From contig CAZULQ010000001.1 in NCBI GenBank assembly GCA_964621265.1, positions 174,536 through 238,535 on the forward strand: a stretch of DNA of 64,000 nucleotides. Reading direction: 5' to 3'. The DNA comes from Porcipelethomonas sp964621265. Its GTDB lineage: Bacteria; Bacillota; Clostridia; Oscillospirales; Ruminococcaceae. The notes below the pieces were generated by a model. The model did not search any database. It was not told the DNA's origin and was given only the letters and a program-made list of their open reading frames with translations. This document shows, piece by piece, positions 53,550 to 61,294 of this stretch. Position 1 is the first letter of the stretch; each line of letters begins with the position of its first letter. The position numbers and the translations under genes were made by a program.

Positions 53550-53888
53550 ATGAAATTAAATCTTTCAAATGAAGTAATAAAAATCGAAGAAGGCTCATAC
53601 ACAGGCAGAATTAACGAAATCACCGGCTACAACAACAATGATAACATTCTGGTAAAGATTCAGCTCGATGACGGAAATGTTTTTGTGAAGTTTTATGCAA
53701 CTGATGATTTTGTAAAATTCGGATGGAGCAATGTTTTAAGGGCATTAAACACTGATGACACTGATGATCTTATAGGAAAGGCGATTCAGTTCGATATTGC
53801 AAATAATGTCTCAAAAAAAACAGGTGACGAGTTCAGCAACATTCGCAGAATCAAACTTCTGTCTGAGAAAACACACAAGCATAAATAA
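53550..53888 (+). CDS. Hypothetical protein, 112 aa, possibly OB-fold
   Basis: It begins MKLNLSNEVIKIEEGSYTG. The alternation of short strands (SYTGRINEITGY, ILVKIQLDDGNVFVKF) followed by SNIRRIKLL resembles small OB-fold single-strand-binding proteins of mobile elements, but no definite signature is present. It has an AAAGGAG site and lies between two hairpins ahead of the DUF927 ATPase, which would suit a replication role. Confidence 0.55.
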   Translation: MKLNLSNEVIKIEEGSYTGRINEITGYNNNDNILVKIQLDDGNVFVKFYATDDFVKFGWSNVLRALNTDDTDDLIGKAIQFDIANNVSKKTGDEFSNIRRIKLLSEKTHKHK

Positions 53889-53897
53889 GCCGAAGGT

Positions 53898-53926
53898 GGT
53901 GTGTATATCATTAAGGTATACACACC
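53898..53926 (+). promoter_or_regulatory. Intercistronic stem-loop
   Basis: GGTGTGTATA pairs perfectly with TATACACACC (10 bp) around TCATTAAGG, 12 nt before AAGGAG of the DUF927 gene. Confidence 0.6.
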
Positions 53927-53944
53927 GCAGTTTCCCCTAAGGAG

Positions 53945-55801
53945 ATGATAATTTTGAACAGTACAGATAAAATTGTTCCGGTAAGTTTTCAGCTTCAGCG
54001 TAACGGCAGAGTGAAGCTTTACACAGAAGAATATATAAAGCTTATGACTAACTCCAGGACGTATGTTCTTGGCAAAGGGAAGAAGGCTGTCAGCTTTAAT
54101 ATCGTTCACACATCAGCCGGATATGTTGATGTAAATGATTCGACAGCTGACTGGATTGCTGACCATTTCGAAATAAAGTCTGTAGTTGCAGACGATAAAA
54201 ATAACCATTATGCTGTCATTGAAACTACAACAGGTACATTCCGTATTCCATTTGAAGGACTGCTTTCAAATAAAATTGATGTGACACTATTCAACAAAGG
54301 CATTGCCATCAGCAAAGCTAATAATGTGCATGAAGCCCTCTCCATGCATCTTCAGTGGTTGCTCGGAAATTTCGAAGTACAGGATGCAAAAACTACTCTC
54401 GGTTGGAAATACAAGAATGACCAGTTAATGTGGTGTGGTGCCAATACTGACCCCCCACTTTTGAAATACAAACTTTCTCTTCCATCAGAAGAAGAATATT
54501 TTAAGAAATTCAATAGTCTTATACAAGGATGTGAGGCACTGCAGTTTGCTCTCTGTACAGCTGCAGCATCAACTCTTCTCGCATATCTGCATATGACAGC
54601 TAAAATACCTGTGGCATCGTTTGGGTTGTCACTGGTAGGCACAAGCTCAACAGGAAAAACGACTGCTCTTCAGCTTGCGGCATCACTTTACAGTTCGCCT
54701 GATGATGAGACAGTATATACCGGATTCTACGGCACGAACAACGCGTTAGTGCGTATCCTCGGATTTCACAAGGGTGTAGTTCTTTGCTATAACGAATCAA
54801 CAATAGATAACAACATAAACAAGGCGAATTTCGTTTACACCTTCACTGAGGGAAAGAGCAAACTGCGTCTTGACCAGCAGAGTCAGCTGAAAGAACGTGA
54901 TACATGGCTATGTACCTGTCTGTTCAGCTCTGAAACACATCTTGTTGACATATCTAATAACGATAATCTCGGACTTGGTGTCCGTATACTTAATCTTGAA
55001 AACTGCTGTTATACCAGAGATGCCAGACATGCCGATGAAATCAAGACTTTTGCCGGCATGAACTACGGTATCGTTGGAAATAAAATATCGGAATATCTGC
55101 TGAATCAGAATCCTGAGGAAGTAAGCAAAGACTACAACGAACTGAAAGAAGCTGTTTCTTCCCTTAACTCTTTGAACAGATCTTCGCTTACAGACAGACT
55201 TATTCTGAATTTCACACTAATACTTCATACAGCGGTAATTTTAACTGAAACAGGCATAAACATTGACATACAAGCCATAAAGTCTATCTGTGTTGATATT
55301 AACAATAAAATCACAGAATCGGCTCAGCCGGGCAGGAATCTGATATGCAAGGTGTTTAACCTCATATCATGCAAATACAAGCATCTTAAAGGCATCAAAT
55401 GGACTTGTGGCAAGGATAGCAAGCCTGTTAAAGTTGCAATAATTGAAACAACATTTGCAGAAATGCTTGAAGAATGTGGAATCACTGATATCAGAAGTTC
55501 CGTAAACAATCTTGACAAGGAAGGATTTCTGATACGCCAGTCGAATAACAGACTGAAATCAAAACTAAGTATAGATGGAGTTCCCTGCTACGCTTACCAA
55601 ATTGATATCGCAATGGTAAATGCGGCATTCGGACCGATTGACGATGATATCTTCTCGAATGTAATAAAAAAGGAAGATTATCCTCCATTCTCAAACAACA
55701 GACTCAGCATTGACAACGACGAGGAGGCTATAATTCATGCAGGAAATCACAAAATTAGAAGTAACAAGAAAGCAGTTAGCGGAACCGCATTTTTACTATA
55801 A
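53945..55801 (+). CDS. DUF927-type P-loop ATPase (replication helicase/primase-like)
   Basis: About 618 residues. A central ATPase holds GTSSTGKTT (232-240), Walker-B-like GVVLCYNES and the RLDQQSQLKERDTW region characteristic of DUF927 proteins of phages and plasmids. These are linked to replication initiation. The last ~90 residues look like a winged-helix segment (DIRSSVNNLDKEGFLIRQSNN). The ATG at 53945 lies inside the AAGGAG site region; TTG 53954 has better spacing. It overlaps the next small gene. Confidence 0.8.
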   Translation: MIILNSTDKIVPVSFQLQRNGRVKLYTEEYIKLMTNSRTYVLGKGKKAVSFNIVHTSAGYVDVNDSTADWIADHFEIKSVVADDKNNHYAVIETTTGTFRIPFEGLLSNKIDVTLFNKGIAISKANNVHEALSMHLQWLLGNFEVQDAKTTLGWKYKNDQLMWCGANTDPPLLKYKLSLPSEEEYFKKFNSLIQGCEALQFALCTAAASTLLAYLHMTAKIPVASFGLSLVGTSSTGKTTALQLAASLYSSPDDETVYTGFYGTNNALVRILGFHKGVVLCYNESTIDNNINKANFVYTFTEGKSKLRLDQQSQLKERDTWLCTCLFSSETHLVDISNNDNLGLGVRILNLENCCYTRDARHADEIKTFAGMNYGIVGNKISEYLLNQNPEEVSKDYNELKEAVSSLNSLNRSSLTDRLILNFTLILHTAVILTETGINIDIQAIKSICVDINNKITESAQPGRNLICKVFNLISCKYKHLKGIKWTCGKDSKPVKVAIIETTFAEMLEECGITDIRSSVNNLDKEGFLIRQSNNRLKSKLSIDGVPCYAYQIDIAMVNAAFGPIDDDIFSNVIKKEDYPPFSNNRLSIDNDEEAIIHAGNHKIRSNKKAVSGTAFLL

Positions 55802-55916
55802 TGGTTGTGAAACAGATAAAGCTTCCACAGCTGATGAACAGATACATGAAACAATAATTCTTGACCTTTCAGCAGATATACTTCTTAATATTCTGTTAAA
55901 AGATTACAGGAAATAA
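55737..55916 (+). CDS. Small hypothetical protein, 59 aa
   Basis: ATG 55737 lies 7 nt after GAGGAGG, inside the end of the DUF927 gene in another frame. It starts MQEITKLEVTRKQLAEPHFY and ends with a helix LLNILLKDYRK. The ribosome site is excellent, so it is probably real and coupled to the ATPase gene. Confidence 0.55.
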   Translation: MQEITKLEVTRKQLAEPHFYYNGCETDKASTADEQIHETIILDLSADILLNILLKDYRK

Positions 55917-55933
55917 TCATATACAATAAGACC

Positions 55934-55965
55934 GCCATAGTGTTTCTTAAAACAGACACTATGGC
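55934..55965 (+). promoter_or_regulatory. Intercistronic stem-loop
   Basis: GCCATAGTGT pairs perfectly with ACACTATGGC (10 bp) around a 12-nt loop, directly followed by AGAAAGGAG of recombinase 2. Confidence 0.6.
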
Positions 55966-55979
55966 AGAAAGGAGATATT

Positions 55980-57512
55980 ATGAATGAACAAACTCAAAGA
56001 ACATTAAAGGTTTTAACTTACATAAGATACAGCTCCCATAATCAGGACGAAGGAAACAGCGTGGCCTCTCAGACCTCAACGCTACAGGCTTACGCTGATT
56101 CACATGGAATGGAAATTGAAGCCTTTTACATCGACACAGCAAAAACAGGTCGTAATACAAACCGTCCTCAATATCAGCAGATGCGTGATGACATTAAAAA
56201 TGGTAAGGTTGAGGCAAAATGTATCATTGTAAGAGCTGTAGACAGACTGCACCGTAATGCGAAAAATCAGCTTGCAGATTTAGAGTGGTTTGCAGACAAT
56301 GGCATCAGATTTATTTCAGTTACAGACGGCATAGATACCGACACTGAAACAAGTAAGCTTCTGACAACAATTAAGGCAGCAGTTGCAGAGGATTTTTCAG
56401 AAACCTTATCTAAAAATACTCGTTCTGGTATGCTTGAATGCGCAAAACAGTGCAGATATTTAGGCGGAACACCTCCGATAGGATATAAGGTGAACGCTGA
56501 AGGCTTCTATGAAATTGATGAGATTAAGGCACCAATAGTGCGTGATATATTTAAACTGTACCTACAGGATATGGGGTACGACTATATAATAAAATATTTG
56601 AAGGAAAAGGGTTACAAAACCTCAGCCGGTAATGACTTTTCAAAGTCATCACTTAATACAATTCTTAAAAATCCTCGTTATAAAGGTACTTATGTGTACG
56701 ACCGTTCAGTTGCCAAGAATTCTGAAGGTAAGCGTAATTCACACGCCTTTAAATCAGAATTTATTGAAATTGAGAACGGGATGCCGGCTATAATATCAGC
56801 TGAACAGTTTGATAAGGTTCAGCAAAAGATGACTGAAAACGCTAAGCGTCAAAGTCACAGAACAAGTAAGAACTACTACCCTCTTAACGGGTTTGTGAAA
56901 TGCAGAGAATGTGGCAAGGCATTGAGCGGTAATGTGAACAACAGCAAGGGTAACAAATACTTCTACTACAAAGGCAGCTGTAATTGTGGCATAAAGAGCA
57001 TTAAGACACAAAAGCTGCACGACTTTACTTTTTATGCTCTGCAACAGTGCATTTTTAATCCTGAAAATAAAGATGAAATTATAAAGAAGATGAACTCGAA
57101 GCTCTCGGTGATGAAGCATATGCAGTCTGCCGAGGTAAACGCTCTGATAAATAGAATTCATGGGCTTGAAAATGCTCAGAAGAATCTGACGGAATATCTT
57201 GAAGCCGGAAAGGCTACACAAACCATACTTGATAAGCTTCAGAAGAACGAAACTGAGCTTACAATACTTCGTACACAGCTTGAAGCAAAATCAACTGAAA
57301 CTGTTACTGTTGATGATGATACTTATAACAGACTTGTCAGACAGTTCACAGGTTACATGGGAACTGAAAAGACTTCCGAAGCATTCTCTTTAATAGATGC
57401 TTCAATAGACCATATCGATGTTGATAACAATGGTATCAGCATAAATTTTAAATCCGGAATACTTGCTGATGATGCTACAATAGATTACTTTAACAACTAC
57501 ACGGAGGTATAA
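55980..57512 (+). CDS. Large serine recombinase 2
   Basis: 510 residues. The resolvase domain starts late, with YIRYSSHNQ and nucleophile Ser18; VRAVDRLHRNAKNQ matches the conserved D-R region. A recombinase domain (EIKAPIVRDIFKLYLQDMG), a zinc ribbon (KCRECGKALSG ... CNCG) and a coiled coil (about 378-440) follow. It is a different branch from recombinases 1 and 3. It lies in the replication module and is the obvious candidate for moving that part of the element. Confidence 0.93.
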   Translation: MNEQTQRTLKVLTYIRYSSHNQDEGNSVASQTSTLQAYADSHGMEIEAFYIDTAKTGRNTNRPQYQQMRDDIKNGKVEAKCIIVRAVDRLHRNAKNQLADLEWFADNGIRFISVTDGIDTDTETSKLLTTIKAAVAEDFSETLSKNTRSGMLECAKQCRYLGGTPPIGYKVNAEGFYEIDEIKAPIVRDIFKLYLQDMGYDYIIKYLKEKGYKTSAGNDFSKSSLNTILKNPRYKGTYVYDRSVAKNSEGKRNSHAFKSEFIEIENGMPAIISAEQFDKVQQKMTENAKRQSHRTSKNYYPLNGFVKCRECGKALSGNVNNSKGNKYFYYKGSCNCGIKSIKTQKLHDFTFYALQQCIFNPENKDEIIKKMNSKLSVMKHMQSAEVNALINRIHGLENAQKNLTEYLEAGKATQTILDKLQKNETELTILRTQLEAKSTETVTVDDDTYNRLVRQFTGYMGTEKTSEAFSLIDASIDHIDVDNNGISINFKSGILADDATIDYFNNYTEV

Positions 57513-57515
57513 GCT

Positions 57516-57764
57516 ATGTACTTTTTATTTGAAGATGAGTGCAGAGAGCGTGAGGCTCTTATTACTGCTACTCAATATGATAAGGATAAATCCTTATATA
57601 AATTAACCCTGCTTGGACTTGATAAGAATACTCACAATTATACTGTTCCGGGCTTGGCAATGTTTGAAGATGAAGATTTTAAAGAATTATTAGGTCAGAA
57701 GGGACTTAACTCTCCTGATGAAGTTACAGGCAGAAGAATAAAGGTTTCTTCAGATTTCAAATAA
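57516..57764 (+). CDS. Hypothetical protein, 82 aa
   Basis: It begins MYFLFEDECREREALITATQY. The ribosome site ACGGAGG lies in the last codons of recombinase 2, 3 bp upstream. It is acidic with a basic end. No family was recognised. Confidence 0.55.
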   Translation: MYFLFEDECREREALITATQYDKDKSLYKLTLLGLDKNTHNYTVPGLAMFEDEDFKELLGQKGLNSPDEVTGRRIKVSSDFK

Positions 57765-57777
57765 TAATAAAATTTAC

Positions 57778-57792
57778 AGTACCAATAGGTAC
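57778..57792 (+). promoter_or_regulatory. Short intercistronic stem-loop
   Basis: GTACC-AATA-GGTAC (5 bp), immediately followed by AGAAAGGAA of the next gene. Confidence 0.45.
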
Positions 57793-57807
57793 AGAAAGGA
57801 ACAAATT

Positions 57808-58494
57808 ATGTTAAATTTAGTAATTACAAAGAATTCAGAGTTCAATTGTCCGGAGATTGTTAATACACTTCCTAAGAATGAAAGCAGTATAGAGATTCTG
57901 ATCGCTACTGTTAATGTCTCAGATATCTTACCATTATCAGAATGGTTTTATACACTTTCTGACAAGGATTGCATCTTATTTGATGAAAATGACCTTCTCT
58001 CAGGCAGAAGCGACAAAAAGCTTCATATTGTCGCAGTAACATGCAACAAATATAATTCCGACAGTGGTAGATTTCATTATGGCAACGCTACAATTATTCA
58101 CGTAGAATCTGCCGATGGAAAGACTCCATCTGAATTCTCTGCGTTATTCTATATTGACAAGAATACGTTGAGCTACAAGCTCTGCAATAACAAAGAAAAT
58201 ATTATGGATACTGTTAAACAATCTGATGCAGGTTATGTTATAGCTGTTACAAGTAACGTCTTTGCCTTTGAAAATCTGGAAAAGCTTGACGCCCTGGATA
58301 GATATATGCTCAATAACAGCTACTGCGAATATTTAACTAGCCCTGAGACTATCTCCTTACTCTCGGCAGACAATGCGTCCGTGGAATTGCAGGATGAGAT
58401 CGTTATTTTAAATTCTGTCGTAGGATATGGCGATTTTCATGAGAACTCCTACAACATTTCCGATTACTTGATTAATGATTTTAAAACTGTATAA
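57808..58494 (+). CDS. Hypothetical protein, 228 aa
   Basis: It begins MLNLVITKNSEFNCPEIVNT. It is a mixed alpha/beta, acidic protein with repeated Asn/Asp-rich turns. No motif I could name; there is no signal peptide or membrane helix. The context is the element's replication/recombination operon. Confidence 0.6.
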   Translation: MLNLVITKNSEFNCPEIVNTLPKNESSIEILIATVNVSDILPLSEWFYTLSDKDCILFDENDLLSGRSDKKLHIVAVTCNKYNSDSGRFHYGNATIIHVESADGKTPSEFSALFYIDKNTLSYKLCNNKENIMDTVKQSDAGYVIAVTSNVFAFENLEKLDALDRYMLNNSYCEYLTSPETISLLSADNASVELQDEIVILNSVVGYGDFHENSYNISDYLINDFKTV

Positions 58495-58532
58495 TCGATA
58501 TTTTAAACCAACAATGTAGTAAAAAATTATTG

Positions 58533-58562
58533 TACTGACAGTCATAACAACGGCTGTCAGTA
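58533..58562 (+). promoter_or_regulatory. Intercistronic stem-loop
   Basis: TACTGACAG pairs perfectly with CTGTCAGTA (9 bp) around a 12-nt loop, 13 nt before AGAAAGGTG of the next gene. Confidence 0.6.
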
Positions 58563-58592
58563 TAACAAAATTTAAAAGAAAGGTGATAAATT

Positions 58593-58877
58593 ATGAAATA
58601 CTTTAATAAAAATAGATTAGACCTCAACGATAAAAGGATGAGAAAAATTATTCACGGCGTATATGGTATAACTTCTAAGTTAAAAATCGGAAAAAAGTAT
58701 ACACTTAAGCAAATAATGGATATTGCACATCCTGATTGGTGGAAAAACAATCTTCCGCCATATGATGCAAGATCGGCTGGAGTCACATTTATTAATCTTG
58801 TTAATGAAGGTTGGTTCCCGGAACTGGCAGCAAATGTAAAACATAATTCTTCAAATCAGTATATCAGAATAAAATAA
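58593..58877 (+). CDS. Hypothetical protein, 94 aa
   Basis: A basic protein starting MKYFNKNRLDLNDKRMRKI, with a WWKNNLPPYDARSAGVTFINLV segment that could be a winged-helix or DNA-binding fold. No family was recognised. It is the last gene before a terminator. Confidence 0.55.
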   Translation: MKYFNKNRLDLNDKRMRKIIHGVYGITSKLKIGKKYTLKQIMDIAHPDWWKNNLPPYDARSAGVTFINLVNEGWFPELAANVKHNSSNQYIRIK

Positions 58878-58884
58878 CACTTTA

Positions 58885-58912
58885 AGCAGTCACAGATATG
58901 TGGCTGCTTTTT
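58885..58912 (+). terminator. Terminator closing the replication operon
   Basis: AGCAGTCACA pairs with TGTGGCTGCT around GATA, then TTTTTC. It is nearly identical to the terminator at 63763. Confidence 0.88.
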
Positions 58913-58920
58913 CTTGAGCT

Positions 58921-58986
58921 CTAAAATGTTTCCTCATCATAATCGTAGGCGACGTAGGAGTTTTCAAGGACGAGGGTGAATAACAT
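58921..58986 (-). CDS. Possible tiny ORF, 21 aa, antisense to regulator promoter
   Basis: On the minus strand ATG 58986 follows AAGGAG by 8 nt; the peptide begins MLFTLVLENSYVAYDYD and ends at TAG. A second tiny ORF at 61025-61075 begins MLFTLILEN, also with a ribosome site, and codon differences between them are mainly conservative. No upstream minus-strand promoter is evident, so expression is doubtful. Confidence 0.3.
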   Translation of the reverse strand: MLFTLVLENSYVAYDYDEETF

Positions 58987-59034
58987 AGATATGACTCCTT
59001 GAATTATATAGATGAATATGGTATAATAAGATAA
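58961..59034 (+). repeat. Diverged direct repeat, copy 1 (promoter block)
   Basis: Shared with 61049-61124: TTTTC-AGGA--AGGGTGAATAACAT, then TTGAATTATATAGATG and TATAAT. It covers the promoter of the XRE regulator gene. Confidence 0.65.
58999..59027 (+). promoter_or_regulatory. Promoter of the XRE regulator gene
   Basis: TTGAAT (58999-59004), 17 bp, TATAAT (59022-59027); about 100 nt leader to 59128. Confidence 0.65.
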
Positions 59035-59127
59035 ATTAAAACTGCATTATGAATCTGAAATTTTCTTATGTAGATTTCATCTTTGTGGAACCGTAAAACA
59101 GTTATTCAGTTGCTATTAGGAGGCATT

Positions 59128-60003
59128 ATGAATGATAAAAAATACTATAAACTCGGCTTAAATATTCGAGGCTTGCGAAGAGCCTATGGCATGTCTCAAC
59201 TTAAATTAGCTAATGAACTTGGAATATCTGATAAAGCAGTCTCTTACTACGAACTTGGAGAGCGTATACCAGAAAGAGATATACTTTTAAATCTTGCTAA
59301 GATATTTCGTGTAACTGAGCACGAGCTTTTATATGACGACTTCTCAAATATGGCTGATCTTTCAAAAAAACCAATTTTTGATATTGAAACAAACAAAAAC
59401 TTTATGGATCGCCTTTTTCCTCCTTTTACTTCTGAAGAAGCAATGAAGAATGAAGATTTTAAAAGGGCATTTGAGTTACATATACACATAAATAAAGCAA
59501 TAATTTCCAATAGTGATTGCTCCAATGATGAGATTTCTGATTGTGCAGATTTATATGATAAAGCCATTACAGCAGGAATTATAGAAGCGGTTGCCAATAA
59601 GACAGCAATACTGATGCTTTTCGGAATGTTATTGTGCTTCACCTCACCTCAAATAGTAAATATCGCTGAAAAGATGAGTAAAAAAGAGGTTTCGATAAAA
59701 GAGGTTATTCAAACAGTATTTTTATCATCATTAGAAGAACTTACAGAAGAAGAACAATCCTGGCTGGAAGCACATAAAGAGTTTATCAAAGAAAACGAAA
59801 TGGAAATCATTGTAAATATTTATCGACTAAAGCACTCAAAAGATTACTATGAACTTGGCGACTATTATATTGCATTACGTTACTTTTTTGGCGTTACATC
59901 AACAAGTGTTAGTGATGAAATGGCACGAGCTTTCGGTGATGAGCTTATGTTTAATTTGCGGTTATTGGATAATCCATACGCAAAAAAATTTTATAACGAT
60001 TAG
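59128..60003 (+). CDS. XRE-family helix-turn-helix regulator with helical C-terminal domain
   Basis: About 291 residues. The N-terminal HTH (about 9-63) reads LGLNIRGLRRAYGMSQLKLA ... AVSYYELGERIPERD. The C-terminal ~220 residues are almost all helical and acidic, which could be a ligand- or peptide-sensing domain, but TPR repeats are not clear. ATG 59128 follows TAGGAGG by 5 nt; an upstream in-frame ATG at 59083 lacks a site. It may control the two similar promoter blocks at 58961 and 61049. Confidence 0.85.
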   Translation: MNDKKYYKLGLNIRGLRRAYGMSQLKLANELGISDKAVSYYELGERIPERDILLNLAKIFRVTEHELLYDDFSNMADLSKKPIFDIETNKNFMDRLFPPFTSEEAMKNEDFKRAFELHIHINKAIISNSDCSNDEISDCADLYDKAITAGIIEAVANKTAILMLFGMLLCFTSPQIVNIAEKMSKKEVSIKEVIQTVFLSSLEELTEEEQSWLEAHKEFIKENEMEIIVNIYRLKHSKDYYELGDYYIALRYFFGVTSTSVSDEMARAFGDELMFNLRLLDNPYAKKFYND

Positions 60004-60146
60004 TAATAAAGTTTTCACTCCACACCATGTGGGAGACTTTTTCAATAATTTCTGCTATAATTTTATTGTAAACGGTGATTAACATAGTTTTTTGCTGATT
60101 TACATATCTACGATTCTCGATTTATCGATGCAAGGAGGTCTTTTAT

Positions 60147-60329
60147 ATGGGAAAGAATAAGCTTGATGCTGTTACTTTTTGTAAAATCCTGGATATGTTC
60201 GGAGAAGAAGCTGCCAAGGATACTTTACAGGATGTAAATGATGGCAAGATCAGAGCCGAAACTATTGAGAAATATCTTTATACAGACGAAACTAAGGAAG
60301 AGTACGCTGAAAGATTGAAAAGAGAGTAA
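60147..60329 (+). CDS. Hypothetical protein, 60 aa
   Basis: It begins MGKNKLDAVTFCKILDMFG; a small acidic helical protein preceded by AAGGAGG. A short TCGAT/ATCGA palindrome (60117-60128) lies just upstream. No family was recognised. Confidence 0.5.
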   Translation: MGKNKLDAVTFCKILDMFGEEAAKDTLQDVNDGKIRAETIEKYLYTDETKEEYAERLKRE

Positions 60330-60347
60330 CTGGATAGGAGGCATACA

Positions 60348-60665
60348 ATGAAAAATCCGATAGAAAATCTTGGTGACTACGCTTCAATAAATGATGATTT
60401 GAAACTTTTTGATGGAAGTAAAGAAAAGTTGTATCAATCAATTGCCGACACTGCTGTATCAAAAGCTGCCCCTAAATTATTGATTGAAGGTGGTCTAATT
60501 GGTGCTGCAATATTTGGCTTGAGCTATGTGGGTTACAGAGGTGTCTGTTTTATGAAAGAAAGACAAAAAAAGATAAAATCTGAACCACAGTTAAAAAAAC
60601 AATTCTATGATTACGCTGATTCAACAGAAACGATTAATGAAGTAAACCCTGAAATGAAAGAATAG
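60348..60665 (+). CDS. Hypothetical protein with one membrane segment, 105 aa
   Basis: It begins MKNPIENLGDYASINDDLK. A hydrophobic stretch (about residues 44-64, LLIEGGLIGAAIFGLSYVGY) is followed by a Lys-rich tail. It has an AGGAGG site and is 18 bp after the previous gene. The function is unknown. Confidence 0.55.
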   Translation: MKNPIENLGDYASINDDLKLFDGSKEKLYQSIADTAVSKAAPKLLIEGGLIGAAIFGLSYVGYRGVCFMKERQKKIKSEPQLKKQFYDYADSTETINEVNPEMKE

Positions 60666-60668
60666 TGT

Positions 60669-60682
60669 GCCGCTTTTACGGC
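60669..60682 (+). promoter_or_regulatory. Short intercistronic stem-loop
   Basis: GCCG-CTTTTA-CGGC, immediately followed by GAAAGGAT of the next gene. Confidence 0.45.
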
Positions 60683-60696
60683 GAAAGGATTTACAT

Positions 60697-60882
60697 ATGG
60701 AATTTGGAGAAACTGAAATTGTAAGACAAGAAGGCGAAATCCGCCTTCTGAAAATTGGTGCAAGGTACGACAAGGAAGTCTATTGTGTTATCGGAAATGG
60801 ATCGACAAATCACTATGAAGATTACGATGATGCTTTAGAGGAATTTAACCTGCGATGGATGAGACTTAAATTTGGTAAATAA
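60697..60882 (+). CDS. Hypothetical protein, 61 aa
   Basis: It begins MEFGETEIVRQEGEIRLLKI and has a strand-rich body ending in a basic helix (NLRWMRLKFGK). ATG 60697 follows AAAGGA. No family was recognised. It is last in its operon. Confidence 0.5.
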   Translation: MEFGETEIVRQEGEIRLLKIGARYDKEVYCVIGNGSTNHYEDYDDALEEFNLRWMRLKFGK

Positions 60883-60902
60883 CAATTTATAACATGTAGG
60901 AA

Positions 60903-60929
60903 GGGACTGCTCACACAGTCCCTTTTCTT
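60903..60929 (+). terminator. Terminator
   Basis: GGGACTG pairs with CAGTCCC around CTCACA, followed by TTTTCTT. The rest of the gap to 61048 shows no confident gene. Confidence 0.8.
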
Positions 60930-61024
60930 ATGCCTTAAGATCAATATTGTCAATCGATAAATTTCCAACCGCAACAGTGCTTTCTGACTATTATTGGTCT
61001 GATTTACTGTACGGCTGTTATTGT

Positions 61025-61075
61025 TTATTCACACCAGTCACCAGAGTGGTTTTCGAGGATAAGGGTGAATAACAT
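61025..61075 (-). CDS. Possible tiny ORF, 16 aa, antisense to recombinase 3 promoter
   Basis: On the minus strand ATG 61075 follows AAAGAGG by 7 nt. The peptide is MLFTLILENHSGDWCE. It shares its first nine positions, with one V/I change, with the ORF at 58921-58986. The tails are unrelated. Confidence 0.3.
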   Translation of the reverse strand: MLFTLILENHSGDWCE

Positions 61076-61124
61076 ATGTGTGCCTCTTTGAATTATATAG
61101 ATGTGTGTTGATATAATTAAGATA
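61049..61124 (+). repeat. Diverged direct repeat, copy 2 (promoter block)
   Basis: Second copy of the block at 58961-59034. It lies about 170-245 bp before recombinase 3. Confidence 0.65.
61088..61117 (+). promoter_or_regulatory. Promoter upstream of recombinase 3
   Basis: TTGAAT (61088-61093), 18 bp, TATAAT (61112-61117). The leader is about 170 nt and includes a TTGTTA-AAA-TAACAA stem (61253-61267). Confidence 0.55.
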
Positions 61125-61294
61125 ATACATACCAGATGTGTCCTAATGGATGCATCCGTTTTTTCATTTTGTAGAGTATTAGAATGAATATCATGCAACT
61201 CTTGTTAGTTTCGCAAATCTTACTTCTAAAATATTGCATTTTTAGATTAAGGTTGTTAAAATAACAATGATCGATCGCAATATAACACAAAGAG

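Noticed and set aside
60933..60995. Minus-strand coding-like remnant ending in NLSIDNIDLKA
   Set aside because: Only about 19 residues are open, stops lie directly upstream and there is no start or ribosome site. It may be a gene relic but cannot be supported.
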